Source: Sporosarcina trichiuri (GTDB taxonomy: Bacteria > Bacillota > Bacilli > Bacillales_A > Planococcaceae). Taken from it: DNA of 64,000 bases. Each line of letters begins with the position of its first letter. The first letter of the stretch is position 1. The translations under genes and the position numbers were made by a program. Location of the stretch: NCBI RefSeq assembly GCF_030406775.1, contig NZ_CP129119.1:1150001-1214000 (forward strand), in the 5' to 3' direction. Below the pieces are notes generated by a model. That model was not told the DNA's origin and did not search any database. It worked only from the letters and a program-made list of their open reading frames with translations. This document shows positions 35,182 to 44,351 of this stretch, piece after piece.

Positions 35182-36363
35182 TCAAAACTCCTTCGCGTAG
35201 CGTCTGTATTGGTCGACATCCTCTTTCAGGCCATCCATTTCAAATGACCGGAATTCTTCGATGATCACTTTGGCAAGCTCGGTTGCGATGACATGCTCCG
35301 CTACTACGGAAGCAGCAGGAACCGCACAAGGATCGGAACGTTCGATCGTGGCAGTGAACGGTTCTTTCGAGTCGATATCGACACTTTCGAGCGGTTTGTA
35401 AAGCGTCGGGATCGGCTTCATGACCCCTCGTATGATGATCGGCATTCCTGTCGACATTCCGCCCTCCAGTCCGCCGAGACGATTCGTCTTCCTGTAATAG
35501 CCTCTCTCTTCCGACCAGGCGATTTCGTCATGTACATCACTGCCGAAACGCTTGGCCATCTCGAATCCGATGCCGAATTCGACACCCTTGAACGCATTGA
35601 TGGACATCATCGCAGCAGCGAGGCGGCCATCGAGTTTACGGTCGAACTGGACGTAACTGCCCATTCCCGGCGGGCAGCCCTCAATCACGACTTCCACGAC
35701 GCCTCCGAGCGTATCTCCCCTGCCTTTCGCATCGTCGATCGCCTCGACCATGGCCGGTGAAGCTGCAGGATCTGCACAATAGACCGGATCTTCTTCCACG
35801 CGCTTCCTGATTTCGTCTGCGGACAAGGATGCGGCGGTATCGGGGTCTGCCGTGATGCCTCCGATCTCAATGACATGTGCAGCTGTCCGGATGCCCAGTT
35901 CACGCAGGAACTGTTTCGCGACCGCTCCGGCTGCGACACGCATCGTCGTCTCACGCGCAGAGGACCGTTCCAGTACATTCCGCAAATCCCGATGGCCGTA
36001 TTTGATGCCGCCCACCAAGTCGGCATGACCCGGACGCGGCCGTGTAATCTGCCGTTTGATATCTTCAGGACGGATCTCATCTCCAAGAGGCTCAATGCCC
36101 ATGATGGATGTCCAATGTTTCCAATCATCATTGACCACTGTCAACGTGATCGGGGAGCCGAGCGTCTTCCCATGCCGGACGCCGGATGAGATGACGACCT
36201 GATCCTTTTCGATCTGCATTCTCCGTCCGCGTCCATGGCCTCCCTGACGTCTGCTGAGTTCCTTCGTAATCATTTCCGCAGTCAGCGGCAGCTGTGCGGG
36301 TATCCCTTCAATGATGGCTGTCAGCTCAGGGCCGTGTGATTCACCAGCTGTCAGTACTCTCAT
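35182..36363 (-). CDS. aroC: Chorismate synthase
   Basis: A 393-aa enzyme (aroF in older B. subtilis naming) that needs reduced FMN to convert EPSP to chorismate. Signatures: [20 protein letters not shown] at the N-terminus, [47 protein letters not shown] (in part) and [19 protein letters not shown]. The ATG at 36363 has AAAGGGGG upstream. A weak extended -10 promoter (TGGTAAAGT) lies about 55 bp before it. First gene of the aromatic block, separated from cheR by a terminator. Confidence 0.96.
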   Translation of the reverse strand: MRVLTAGESHGPELTAIIEGIPAQLPLTAEMITKELSRRQGGHGRGRRMQIEKDQVVISSGVRHGKTLGSPITLTVVNDDWKHWTSIMGIEPLGDEIRPEDIKRQITRPRPGHADLVGGIKYGHRDLRNVLERSSARETTMRVAAGAVAKQFLRELGIRTAAHVIEIGGITADPDTAASLSADEIRKRVEEDPVYCADPAASPAMVEAIDDAKGRGDTLGGVVEVVIEGCPPGMGSYVQFDRKLDGRLAAAMMSINAFKGVEFGIGFEMAKRFGSDVHDEIAWSEERGYYRKTNRLGGLEGGMSTGMPIIIRGVMKPIPTLYKPLESVDIDSKEPFTATIERSDPCAVPAASVVAEHVIATELAKVIIEEFRSFEMDGLKEDVDQYRRYAKEF

Positions 36364-36451
36364 CTGATCATCCCCCTTTTGGCCACGCTTGGAATGTGAC
36401 CATTGATAGCACTTTACCAAACTACAATCGTGTTGACTACTTGTTTAAATG

Positions 36452-36479
36452 AAAAAAACCGGAAAACTCCGGTTTTTTC
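36452..36479 (-). terminator. Terminator of cheR
   Basis: The stem AAAAAACCGGA/TCCGGTTTTTT (36453-36463, 36468-36478) is followed by TTTTTTTC on the minus strand. It includes the last bases of the cheR stop codon. Confidence 0.85.
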
Positions 36480-37248
36480 ATAATTTCTTATAAAAGAACG
36501 TATCTTCCGACTCGAGGCCGTACCGGTCGGGACTGAAAATCTGCTCAGTACTGCCAACAAATAGGATGCCGCCGGGCTTCAAAGCTTTCGCAAAGCTGGA
36601 ATAGATCTGGTCTTTCGCCTCTTCCGTGAAATAGATCATGACATTCCGGCAGACGATCAGATCGTAGTCGCTGCCATAGCTGTCTTCAAGCAGGTTATGC
36701 TTCTTGAAGGAGACCGTACGTTTCACTTCATCGGTCACCTGGAAGAACTGGCCTTCCTGTGTGAAATACTTCTTCTTCACATCAGCCGGCACCTCTTTCA
36801 GCGAACGCTCCGGATACAGTCCGACTTTCGCTTTTTCAATGACACCCTGGTCCAGATCGGTGGCTGTGATGGATACTTCGCGGAGCGGCATATGATTCGA
36901 TAGAACCATGGCCATGGAATACGGTTCTTCGCCTGTCGAACAGGCGGCACTCCAGCATTTCAGTTTTTTGGAATTCTCCAGCAGCTGCGGGATGATCTTA
37001 CGGTCAAGGACTTCCCATCTGGATCCGTTGCGGTAAAATTCAGACACGTTGATGGTCATCCTGTCCAGAAACTCATCCATCATCGCCTGATCACTGCGGA
37101 TGAGCTCGAAGTATTCCATGAAGTCCCGGCATTTCCGTTTCTCATACAGCGATGTCAGCCGGCGTTTCATCTGTGCCTCTTTATAGAGAGACAGGTCGAT
37201 TCCTGTCTTCTTCTTCACATTGGCTATGAACTGCGTATAATCCGACAC
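36478..37248 (-). CDS. cheR: Chemotaxis protein methyltransferase CheR
   Basis: A 256-aa SAM-dependent enzyme that methylates glutamates on chemoreceptors. The N-terminal helical domain (~1-75) contains KRRLTSLYEKRKCRDFMEYF, and FYRNGSRWEVL follows. The Rossmann-like catalytic part has KCWSAACSTGEEPYSMAMVL (SAM site), ITATDLDQGVIEKA and YDLIVCRNVMIYF. It starts at GTG with GGGGGCAG upstream. It lies alone between two terminators, and indicates a motile, chemotactic organism. Confidence 0.95.
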   Translation of the reverse strand: MSDYTQFIANVKKKTGIDLSLYKEAQMKRRLTSLYEKRKCRDFMEYFELIRSDQAMMDEFLDRMTINVSEFYRNGSRWEVLDRKIIPQLLENSKKLKCWSAACSTGEEPYSMAMVLSNHMPLREVSITATDLDQGVIEKAKVGLYPERSLKEVPADVKKKYFTQEGQFFQVTDEVKRTVSFKKHNLLEDSYGSDYDLIVCRNVMIYFTEEAKDQIYSSFAKALKPGGILFVGSTEQIFSPDRYGLESEDTFFYKKL

Positions 37249-37282
37249 GATTCTGCCCCCGTTCCCTTGCTCGTTATGTATA

Positions 37283-37319
37283 ACAAAAACAGCCGGCGGA
37301 AACCGCTAGGCTGCTTTTG
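37283..37319 (-). terminator. Terminator of ndk
   Basis: The minus strand shows CAAAAGCAGCC, then a GCGG/CCGC inner stem, then GGCTGTTTTTG. The stem is interrupted but is followed by a T-run 8 bp beyond the ndk stop. Confidence 0.75.
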
Positions 37320-37326
37320 CAAGAAT

Positions 37327-37773
37327 TTAGTTGATCCAGCTGTTGATATCTTTTTTGTAGGAAGTAAGTTCCTCTTCCTTGAAGAACAAGCCGATTTCAC
37401 GCTCAGCGGATTCAGGTGAATCCGAACCGTGGATGATGTTCTTGCCGACAGTGACTGCGAAGTCGCCGCGGATCGTTCCCGGTGCTGAATCTTTCGGGTT
37501 TGTTGCACCCATCATGAGGCGTGCTGTCGAAATGACATTCTCGCCTTCCCAGACCATTGCAAATACAGGACCGGATGTGATGAACTCGACAAGTTCCCCG
37601 AAGAACGGACGCTCTTTGTGCTCGCCGTAGTGCTGCTCGGCAAGTTCCTGTGAAATCTGCATCAGCTTACCGCCGACGAGCTGGTAGCCTTTGCTTTCGA
37701 AACGGTTAACGATCTCACCGATAAGTCCGCGCTGGACGCCATCCGGTTTTACCATCAAAAATGTTTTTTCCAT
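37327..37773 (-). CDS. ndk: Nucleoside-diphosphate kinase
   Basis: A 148-aa enzyme that transfers the gamma-phosphate of ATP to NDPs. N-terminal [17 protein letters not shown]; catalytic-site [20 protein letters not shown] with the phosphorylated His (~residue 115). Length and place between hepT and cheR match B. subtilis. AAGGAGAG lies about 10 bp before the ATG. The ~100 bp between ndk and hepT show no clear terminator. Confidence 0.96.
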   Translation of the reverse strand: MEKTFLMVKPDGVQRGLIGEIVNRFESKGYQLVGGKLMQISQELAEQHYGEHKERPFFGELVEFITSGPVFAMVWEGENVISTARLMMGATNPKDSAPGTIRGDFAVTVGKNIIHGSDSPESAEREIGLFFKEEELTSYKKDINSWIN

Positions 37774-37872
37774 AATACATGATCTCTCCTTATCATTGCG
37801 AATCAGGGATGCCCCTACTGAATAGTATCAAACACAGGACAATCTTTCAATTTTTTCTTTATTCGGCAATGC

Positions 37873-38847
37873 TCAATACGTCCGTTTCCCGAGGAAATCG
37901 GCAATTTGTTCGAATGCCTGTTTTGCATCGCTGTCCGGAAGCCACTTGATTTCATCTGCGGCTTTCTGCAGATAGAGGTCGCTGACAGCCTGGGCTTTCT
38001 CGATAGCGCCGCTTTTGCGGACGTAGTCCAGCATGGCAGACCGTTCGTGTTCAGTCAGGCTGCCGTCGAATGCGCTTGTCAAATACGGCTGGAAGTCCGG
38101 CTCATCCCGTATGTACAGGATCGGCAGTGTAATATGCCCGTTCAGGAGATCGGATCCTGCCGGTTTGCCGAGCTGTTTGTCGGATGAGGTGAGATCCAGT
38201 ATATCATCGACGATCTGGAATGCCATCCCTGCATAATAGCCGAAATTCCGCAGTCTGCGCACAACGTCACCGTCCGCGCCGGAAATGAGCGCGCCGAGTT
38301 CACAGCTGGAAGACAGCAGAAGCGCCGTTTTCCGTTTGATACGGCGCAGATAATCGCGCAGCGACTGATCGGTCTGCCTCTGGTAATCGAACTGGATGAT
38401 CTCACCCTTGCAGATTTCAAGCATTGTTGTCGCGAGCAGCCGGTGGACAGGAATCATTTCGATTTCGCCGATGGACGTCAGTGCACGTGAGAAAAGGAAA
38501 TCACCGGTGTACATTGCAATCCGGTTATCCCATTTCGCTTTGACGGTCTTCCGGCTTCTTCTCATATCCGAATCGTCGATCACGTCGTCATGGACGAGAG
38601 AGGCCATGTGGACAAGTTCAAGCGAGACCGCCACTTTCGCTGTGCGTTCCATCGAATACGAACCGAACTTTGAAGAAAGGAATACGAAAATTGGACGGAT
38701 CCTCTTCCCTCCTGCTCTCAGCAGATGCATGGACGCCTGCTGAATGAGCGGGGAATCCGACTGAACGGCATTCTCAAGCTCTTTCTCGATATAAATGAGT
38801 TCCTTCCGGAAATCTGTATATAACGCCATCGCCTTCAATTTTTCCAA
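37873..38847 (-). CDS. hepT: Heptaprenyl diphosphate synthase component II
   Basis: A 324-aa trans-prenyltransferase, the catalytic half of the heterodimer that makes the C35 side chain of menaquinone-7. First Asp-rich motif DDVIDDSDMRR (~90) with HMASLVHDD; second DDILDLTSSDKQLGKP (~215); GGKRIRP binds IPP. It starts at TTG (38847) after AGAAGGGA. With HepS (component I) and MenG it forms the conserved hepS-menG-hepT cluster. Confidence 0.95.
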   Translation of the reverse strand: MEKLKAMALYTDFRKELIYIEKELENAVQSDSPLIQQASMHLLRAGGKRIRPIFVFLSSKFGSYSMERTAKVAVSLELVHMASLVHDDVIDDSDMRRSRKTVKAKWDNRIAMYTGDFLFSRALTSIGEIEMIPVHRLLATTMLEICKGEIIQFDYQRQTDQSLRDYLRRIKRKTALLLSSSCELGALISGADGDVVRRLRNFGYYAGMAFQIVDDILDLTSSDKQLGKPAGSDLLNGHITLPILYIRDEPDFQPYLTSAFDGSLTEHERSAMLDYVRKSGAIEKAQAVSDLYLQKAADEIKWLPDSDAKQAFEQIADFLGKRTY

Positions 38848-38876
38848 AATGATTCCCTTCTCCCGCCTGCATAATA

Positions 38877-39572
38877 TTATTTGATTGCGATGTGTCCGGC
38901 AGCAACGCCGCCGCTGTATGGCCGATAGTCGACCCTGACAAACCCCGCATCCTTGAACATATGCGCGAGCTCTTCCCTTCCGGGGAAGTCGTCTGCTGAT
39001 TCCTGCAGCCAGGAATACTCATTGTAACTTTTCGCAAACAGCTTGCCGAACACCGGCATGATGTAATGGAAGTACAGCCTGAATGCCTGCCGGTATCCCG
39101 GAATGAGAGACTGTGATGTTTCCAGACAGGCGGCAAGGCCTCCGGGTTTCACGACGCGGTACAGCTCTTTCAGCACCTGTTCGTAGTCCGGCACATTCCG
39201 CAGACCGAATCCGATCGTTACGACATCGAACGTGTTATCTTCGAATGGCAGTTCCATGGCATTGCCCTGGACAAGCGTGATATTCGGATAGTCTTCGGTC
39301 TTAGGCGCCGCGCTCGACAGCATGGCTTCGCTGAAGTCCAGCCCGGTGACAGTGCCGTTCGTGCCGACAGCGTTTGCGAGGGCGATCGTCCAGTCCGCCG
39401 TTCCGCAGCAGACATCCAGGGCTTTCATACCCGGCTTGATATCCATACGTTCCATGATATCCGCACGCCAGCCTTTGTGCAGATTGAAACTGATGACTGA
39501 ATTCATCTTGTCGTATTCACTCGAAATGGATTGGAATACGGAATGTACCTTTTCTTCTTTCGATTGACTCAA
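38877..39572 (-). CDS. menG: Demethylmenaquinone methyltransferase
   Basis: A 231-aa UbiE/MenG-family SAM-dependent methyltransferase performing the last step of menaquinone synthesis. SAM motif [17 protein letters not shown] (~50-66) and [12 protein letters not shown]; the UbiE signature [28 protein letters not shown], and C-terminal [14 protein letters not shown] start at 39572 with AGAGGGG 6 bp upstream. It feeds the quinone oxidised by QcrABC. Confidence 0.95.
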   Translation of the reverse strand: MSQSKEEKVHSVFQSISSEYDKMNSVISFNLHKGWRADIMERMDIKPGMKALDVCCGTADWTIALANAVGTNGTVTGLDFSEAMLSSAAPKTEDYPNITLVQGNAMELPFEDNTFDVVTIGFGLRNVPDYEQVLKELYRVVKPGGLAACLETSQSLIPGYRQAFRLYFHYIMPVFGKLFAKSYNEYSWLQESADDFPGREELAHMFKDAGFVRVDYRPYSGGVAAGHIAIK

Positions 39573-39594
39573 AAGGATCCCCTCTTTTCATTGG

Positions 39595-40305
39595 TCAGCT
39601 TGATGATGATAATGAATGCAGGCGATCCTGCACTGTATCCGCGAGGACCGGGGACAGCCCTGCAGCCTGCCCGGTCTCCGACTGCCATCTTGAACCGAGC
39701 AGTCCGACCGCCCGGCGTGCCAGCTCTTCTTCGACGCCGAATGACTTCAGGGCTTCGGGATCATGCAGTCGTATATATGTAAGCGCGTACTCGGCCAGTT
39801 TCCGGTACCTGTCGTACCCGTAACGGTCATAGAAAGTCGAAATGCACGCAGTTTCAATGACAGCCAGCCGGGACAGCAGGCGCTCCGCGGTCAGCCGGGA
39901 ATCCGTCTGCAGGGCGGCTTTCTGTTCGTTGACACGGCCAATGGTCTGTGACAGTTCACGGATCAGAGTGAACTCCCCGATGTCTGCCAGCAGTTTGTAA
40001 TGGACGCCGCTGAAATGATCCCCCGCCAGGACCGTCAGCTGCTGGACAGCCGATGCTGCGCCCTTCTTTTCGATGCGGTCATGGATATCCAAGGCAGCCT
40101 GGATGGCTCCTACAGCGATCATGACCTCCTCAGCTGGTCTATCCGCTGTCATCCCGTCATTCAGCAGCGGAAGCAGCAGATAGAAGGCCTTGTCCCGGTC
40201 AAGCGGCACATCCGCGATCTCCCGGTCCAGGGTCGGTTCCTTCAATGCAGACCGCAAGCCGGCCATATAATTTTCTATGAATGTGTCCAATTGCTGTTTG
40301 TTCAT
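39595..40305 (-). CDS. hepS: Heptaprenyl diphosphate synthase component I
   Basis: A 236-aa all-helical, non-catalytic partner of HepT. Recognisable block: VMIAVGAIQAALDIHDRIEKKG (~70) and LAGDHFSGVHYKLLADIGEFTLIRELSQTIGRVNE. The ATG at 40305 (MNKQQLDTF) is preceded by TGGAGAAACA. The frame stays open 33 codons upstream into the end of mtrB, without a ribosome site, and is rejected. Divergent in sequence, as this subunit usually is, but placed next to menG-hepT. Confidence 0.9.
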   Translation of the reverse strand: MNKQQLDTFIENYMAGLRSALKEPTLDREIADVPLDRDKAFYLLLPLLNDGMTADRPAEEVMIAVGAIQAALDIHDRIEKKGAASAVQQLTVLAGDHFSGVHYKLLADIGEFTLIRELSQTIGRVNEQKAALQTDSRLTAERLLSRLAVIETACISTFYDRYGYDRYRKLAEYALTYIRLHDPEALKSFGVEEELARRAVGLLGSRWQSETGQAAGLSPVLADTVQDRLHSLSSSS

Positions 40306-40345
40306 CACTGTTTCTCCATTCCAATGCAAGAGCTGCGCTCTCTGA

Positions 40346-40567
40346 TCAGGCTCTCTCTTCACTGGAGACAATCCCGTGGGCAGTCGTGATCTCTGCTTTC
40401 CCACGGATTTTCATGGCGGATGTGTGCTCCGTAAATTGGGCGATCATCACTTCACCGTTATCCAGCTTCTCAGTATGATGGAACTTTGTATCGTTTCCGC
40501 GGGTTAACCCAATTACGCTGACACCATCTTCTTCTGCCTTGATGATTATATAGTCAGGTGCAGTCAT
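40346..40567 (-). CDS. mtrB: Tryptophan RNA-binding attenuation protein TRAP
   Basis: A 73-aa subunit of the 11-mer ring that binds (G/U)AG repeats in trp mRNAs when loaded with tryptophan. The RNA-contacting Lys and Lys/Arg pair are kept (EKLDNGEV and SAMKIRG), as is the tryptophan-pocket segment [12 protein letters not shown] and AQFTEHTS. The folE-mtrB order is as in B. subtilis mtrAB. No trp gene is in the window, so its targets lie elsewhere. Confidence 0.95.
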   Translation of the reverse strand: MTAPDYIIIKAEEDGVSVIGLTRGNDTKFHHTEKLDNGEVMIAQFTEHTSAMKIRGKAEITTAHGIVSSEERA

Positions 40568-40639
40568 GATTATCTCTCCCGTCTTTCATATCCTGTCTAT
40601 CATAGCACAGGTAAAGCGCCTATCGCAAAGGAGCCCGGC

Positions 40640-41203
40640 CTACTTTACAAGTGACAGGATCTCCGACCGTTTGACATCGTCGTGTTCATAGATACCGCGG
40701 GCGGCGGTTGTCACGGTTTTGGAACCTGGTTTCTTGACTCCCCGCATCGTCATGCACATATGCTCCGCCTCGATGATCACGTATACACCAAGGGGTTTCA
40801 GCATGTCCATCATCGCATCCGCAATGGTCGTCGTGATCCTTTCCTGCAGCTGCGGGCGTTTTGCTGCCGTCTCGACAGCCCTTGCCAGCTTGCTGAGACC
40901 TGCGACGGCGCCGTCACGCGGAATATAGGCGATGTGGGCAACACCGAAGAACGGAACGAGATGATGCTCGCACATCGAGTAGAACGGAATGTCTTTCACC
41001 AGGACCATTTCGTCGTGCTGTTCATGGAAGATCGTCTTGAAATAGTCCCGCGGGTCTTCATCCATGCCGGAAAAAACTTCACCGTACATCTTCGCTACGC
41101 GTTTCGGTGTATCCAGGAGACCTTCCCGGCCCGGGTCCTCACCGATCGCCTCCAGGATCATCGTCACCGCCTGTTCGATCTTGCGCAGATTATTTTCCTC
41201 CAT
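40640..41203 (-). CDS. folE: GTP cyclohydrolase I
   Basis: A 187-aa enzyme (mtrA of B. subtilis) for the first step of folate synthesis. Zinc and substrate residues appear in [20 protein letters not shown] (Cys and His) and [17 protein letters not shown] (second Cys-x2-His-type region); HMCM is characteristic. Further: [15 protein letters not shown] and [24 protein letters not shown] precedes the ATG. Confidence 0.96.
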   Translation of the reverse strand: MEENNLRKIEQAVTMILEAIGEDPGREGLLDTPKRVAKMYGEVFSGMDEDPRDYFKTIFHEQHDEMVLVKDIPFYSMCEHHLVPFFGVAHIAYIPRDGAVAGLSKLARAVETAAKRPQLQERITTTIADAMMDMLKPLGVYVIIEAEHMCMTMRGVKKPGSKTVTTAARGIYEHDDVKRSEILSLVK

Positions 41204-41298
41204 GGCTAAAACCTCCTCTCCTGTATATCAGTCCTTCAAAATAGTAGCACACTCGCCACATTCAGTACAGCTGCCCGCCCCGCTGTGCGGCGGCCAGC

Positions 41299-41346
41299 GG
41301 AAAGAAGCCCGCCAGCGTATCCGGAAAGGACATCTGACGGGCTTCT
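41299..41346 (-). terminator. Probable terminator of hbs
   Basis: The stem GAAGCCCGTCAG/CTGGCGGGCTTC has a 20-nt loop and lies 13 bp past the hbs stop. Only a short TTT follows, so termination may be incomplete and folE may be partly co-transcribed. Confidence 0.6.
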
Positions 41347-41358
41347 ATGTAAGTGAAC

Positions 41359-41631
41359 TCACTTTACCGCATCTTTCAAAGCTTTTCCTGCTTTGAACGC
41401 TGGTACTTTGCTTGCTGCAATTTCAATCTCTTCGCCTGATTGAGGGTTACGGCCTTTACGAGCAGCGCGCTCGCGTACTTCGAAGTTACCGAAGCCGATC
41501 AATTGCACCTTTTCACCCTTTGCAAGAGCGTCTTGGATTGTTTCGAAAACAGTTTCAACAGCTTTTGTCGCATCTTTCTTCGAAAGACCTGCTGCCTCTG
41601 CTACGGAGTTGATCAATTCAGTTTTGTTCAT
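41359..41631 (-). CDS. hbs: Histone-like DNA-binding protein HU
   Basis: A 90-aa HU protein. N-terminal [26 protein letters not shown] dimer helices; family signature [24 protein letters not shown] with the intercalating Pro of the beta-arm at ~63. ATG at 41631 with AAGGAGG upstream; a GTG three codons before it overlaps that site. Between spoIVA and folE as in B. subtilis. The region 41641-41754 probably holds its promoter (TTGCAC-17-TACTCT is a weak candidate). Confidence 0.97.
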   Translation of the reverse strand: MNKTELINSVAEAAGLSKKDATKAVETVFETIQDALAKGEKVQLIGFGNFEVRERAARKGRNPQSGEEIEIAASKVPAFKAGKALKDAVK

Positions 41632-41754
41632 CCCGTTCACCTCCTTCCAAAGAAAGGTCTGCTGAAGCTCATTAACACTGTAAAAAGAGTAACATAACCA
41701 TTTCTGAGGTGCAACAATATTGTGGCTGCAGCAAGGCTTACGGCTAGCTTGAAC

Positions 41755-41788
41755 GAAAAAAAAGACCCGTTTAAGACGGATCTTTTCA
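41755..41788 (-). terminator. Terminator of spoIVA
   Basis: The stem AAGATCCGT/ACGGGTCTT (41762-41770 with 41776-41784) has a 5-nt loop and then TTTTTTTTC. It begins just after the spoIVA stop. Confidence 0.88.
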
Positions 41789-41790
41789 AG

Positions 41791-43269
41791 TCAGACGATA
41801 AATGTCACCATCCCTTTATTTCCTTCATTAACCATTTTTTCGATCGTTTCACGCAGTCTCCGTCTCGCGCTGGTCGGGACTGACGATGTCTTGAAACGAA
41901 TGCTTTCTTTCAGCACTTCATGGAGAGGCGTGCCGAACAGCTGTGTCTCCCACAGTGCTTCACGATCATGCAGGTAGGCGTTCTTCAGCTCCTTGAGCAG
42001 GTGGTGGCTGTGGAATTCCGAGCCGATCAGCGGCGCGAATTCGGCTTCCATATCGATCCGGATCACATGCAGGGCAGGAGCGGTCGCCTTCATACGGACT
42101 CCATAGAAGGAATCTTGCTTGATAAGCTCCGGCTGTGTCGGTTCGAAGTCTGCAATCGTCGGCAGCGCAACCCCATAGCCTTCTTTCTTGGCTGTGTCGA
42201 TTGCCTCGGCGAACATATCGTATGATTTCTTCGCCTTCACTGCATCCTGGATGAACAGCAGCCAGTCTTTCTTCGTTTTCATCTCCGTATCCATGTAGGA
42301 CTCGCACACGGCCAGGTAGGTCTCTTCCGTGATCTTCAGGTCCAGTGTCGCTTTCCCTTTCCCGGCATCCACCTCGATGACATCCGCATGCTTGATATAG
42401 TCTTCTTCATTGAGACGTTCCGCCAGCTGTTGCACTTTCCTGATTTTTGATGCTTCCAGGAATCCTTCATTGATGATGTCATCGATCTGTGCGTTGAGCA
42501 TATGCTCGGGACCCAGGACATCCATCCAATCCGGCTTCTGCAGATCGATCTGGGTGATCGGGAATTCATAGAGCGCTTCTTTCAGGATCAGCTGGATCTC
42601 CTGGGCATTCAGCTGGTCTGCGCTGATGGCGATGACGGGTACCCCGTAGGTTTCGTGCAGCTGCTGTCTGAGCTGGACCGTCTTTTCATGGGCCGGCATC
42701 TTGGAATTCAGGACGATGACAAATGGCTTCCCGATTTCTTTCAGCTTTCCGACGATCTCCGTTTCCGCAATTTCAGCGGCGGAACGCGGGATGTTGTTCA
42801 CCGTTCCGTCAGTTGTCAGCAGGATGCCGATTGTCGAGTGGTCACGGATCACTTTGTCAGTGCCGATGCGTGCGGCTTCCTCGAACGGGATCGGTTCGTT
42901 GTGCCAAGGGGTATGCACATACTTCGGACCGTCCTCGTCTTCATACCCTTTCACGCCGTCGATGACGTAGCCCACACAGTCCGCCAGACGGATCTGGAAG
43001 GACAGTTCGCCGTCCCCTACCGACACAGCGGTACCTTGTGCGGGGACGAATTTCGGCTCGGCTGTCATGATGACCGGACCCGGCGAGCTTTGCGGAAGTT
43101 CATCCTGCGCACGCGTCCGGTCTGCCTGTTCGCTCATATTCGGGATTACGACTTCTTCCATGACACGTTTGACAAATGTGGACTTTCCGACCCGGACAGG
43201 GCCGACCACTCCGATATAGATATCCCCATCCGTCCGTCTGGCCAAGTTTTCATATAGTTCTTCTTTCAT
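41791..43269 (-). CDS. spoIVA: Stage IV sporulation ATPase SpoIVA (coat basement layer)
   Basis: A 492-aa cytoskeletal ATPase made in the mother cell that polymerises around the forespore as the base of the coat; also needed for cortex. N-terminal TRAFAC-like GTPase fold with Walker A GVVGPVRVGKSTFVKR (~20), then ARAQDELPQ and EPKFVPAQ; DCVGYVIDGVKGYEDEDGP carries Walker B. The C-terminal domain ends NEGNKGMVTFIV. The ATG at 43269 has AGGAGG 9 bp upstream and yields the same length as B. subtilis; an ATG two codons earlier is too near that site. Direct evidence for spore formation. Confidence 0.95.
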   Translation of the reverse strand: MKEELYENLARRTDGDIYIGVVGPVRVGKSTFVKRVMEEVVIPNMSEQADRTRAQDELPQSSPGPVIMTAEPKFVPAQGTAVSVGDGELSFQIRLADCVGYVIDGVKGYEDEDGPKYVHTPWHNEPIPFEEAARIGTDKVIRDHSTIGILLTTDGTVNNIPRSAAEIAETEIVGKLKEIGKPFVIVLNSKMPAHEKTVQLRQQLHETYGVPVIAISADQLNAQEIQLILKEALYEFPITQIDLQKPDWMDVLGPEHMLNAQIDDIINEGFLEASKIRKVQQLAERLNEEDYIKHADVIEVDAGKGKATLDLKITEETYLAVCESYMDTEMKTKKDWLLFIQDAVKAKKSYDMFAEAIDTAKKEGYGVALPTIADFEPTQPELIKQDSFYGVRMKATAPALHVIRIDMEAEFAPLIGSEFHSHHLLKELKNAYLHDREALWETQLFGTPLHEVLKESIRFKTSSVPTSARRRLRETIEKMVNEGNKGMVTFIV

Positions 43270-43298
43270 TTCCATCGTCCTCCTTTTCTACGCATAAT

Positions 43299-43327
43299 AG
43301 TTTATGAAACAAAAAAACGTTTCATGC
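43299..43327 (-). promoter_or_regulatory. Candidate SigE promoter of spoIVA
   Basis: Minus strand: GCATGAA (43327-43321), 14 bp, CATAAACT (43306-43299), compared with the SigE pattern KMATATT-N14-CATACANT. The -10 fits well, the -35 weakly. It overlaps the yphF terminator stem. spoIVA is SigE-dependent in B. subtilis. Confidence 0.4.
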
Positions 43328-43349
43328 CTGAAGCACGAAACGTTTTTTG
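43310..43349 (-). terminator. Terminator of yphF
   Basis: The stem AAAAAACGTTTC/GAAACGTTTTTT (arms 43337-43348 and 43312-43323) with a 13-nt loop is followed by TTTG on the minus strand, directly after the yphF stop. Confidence 0.85.
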
Positions 43350-43350
43350 T

Positions 43351-44070
43351 TCAGTTGGAGGATTTCAGGAAAACCACTTCATTCTGTCCGTTCACCGTAT
43401 AAGGCAGGGAGTATGCCGGCAGGATCGGATAATTGTCGGCCAGCAGATACCGGATATCCTCTCCGGGCTTGACGTCAGGCTTATCCCGTTCCACGATACG
43501 CGCCAGGTCGATGGCATAATCGATATAGAAGTTGCCGTCGCCGCCAACGACGAGCGGCAGATGGGCATCCGAATAAGGGCTTTCCACTGTCAGCGGCTCT
43601 TTAAGCCCCATCTTTTGGAAATCGACCTCGTAGACGTTCGCACCTTCCTGCACCGGATCCTTGAAAGGCAGGACACCATTCACCGTCTTGCGCAGAATCA
43701 GTTCACGGATCCGTTCCGCGACACGCAGATCCACGAGTTTCACAGTCGGATCCTCCTCGACATCCATGAGGACATACTGATAGATCCCCCCCTGCTCATA
43801 GGCGTTCGATGGTATCTTCTCAGTCAATGAAGGGACGATTTTCGAAAACTCGATCGGGTATTTGATATACGGATCGGTTTCCTGATCCCTCGTCTTGATG
43901 GGCAGCAGGCCGTCCGTCTGCTGCTGGTACGTATCGACGGCCTTCTGGACAGTCTCCATCTGATCTTCGTAGGGTGTCTGCTTGCTTTCCAGCTCGTCTT
44001 GCGGGTACAGGCAGCCTGACAGCAGCAGCATCACAGCAGCAGCCATCGGCAGCATGATCATGCGTTTCAT
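43351..44070 (-). CDS. yphF: YphF, predicted lipoprotein
   Basis: A 239-aa exported protein. Signal peptide with lipobox MLPMAAAVMLLLSGC (Cys ~21), so membrane-anchored by lipid outside the cell. The mature part has a regular domain containing TDGLLPIKTRD and TVNGVLPFKDP repeats, suggesting internal duplication. It matches the position and type of B. subtilis YphF. ATG at 44070 with AGGAGG 11 bp upstream; the frame continues into yphE but without a site. Function unknown. Confidence 0.85.
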   Translation of the reverse strand: MKRMIMLPMAAAVMLLLSGCLYPQDELESKQTPYEDQMETVQKAVDTYQQQTDGLLPIKTRDQETDPYIKYPIEFSKIVPSLTEKIPSNAYEQGGIYQYVLMDVEEDPTVKLVDLRVAERIRELILRKTVNGVLPFKDPVQEGANVYEVDFQKMGLKEPLTVESPYSDAHLPLVVGGDGNFYIDYAIDLARIVERDKPDVKPGEDIRYLLADNYPILPAYSLPYTVNGQNEVVFLKSSN

Positions 44071-44074
44071 CAGC

Positions 44075-44278
44075 TTATGCGCCTCCTGTCGGTCCATTGA
44101 ATACAAGATAGACCATTGCGAAAAACGAAAAGAGCAGCAGTGCATAGGCAATGATTGCAAACAGGATGCTTACAATCTTGTTTTTTATTTTTGTTCGGCT
44201 CAGATGGATGAGTCCCATGGAAATCACCATGCAACCCATCGCATAAAACGATAGCCACATTTTATCCAGCGAGGACAA
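44075..44278 (-). CDS. yphE: YphE, small membrane protein (DUF2768)
   Basis: A 67-aa protein with two transmembrane helices (~9-27 MWLSFYAMGCMVISMGLIHL and ~36-60 SILFAIIAYALLLFSFFAMVYLV). It agrees with B. subtilis YphE in length and in the final GGPT motif (FNGPTGGA). TTG start with GGAAGGA 10 bp upstream. It overlaps the yphF ribosome site. Function unknown; in B. subtilis linked to the spoIVA neighbourhood. The 73 bp up to gpsA hold a GC-rich palindrome at about 44338-44351. Confidence 0.8.
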   Translation of the reverse strand: MSSLDKMWLSFYAMGCMVISMGLIHLSRTKIKNKIVSILFAIIAYALLLFSFFAMVYLVFNGPTGGA

Positions 44279-44351
44279 AGCGAGTCATTCCTTCCAGCCG
44301 TTAGCGAACGGCCATATAGTTAAGTATTGAAGGCTGCCCGGCAGCTGCCGG

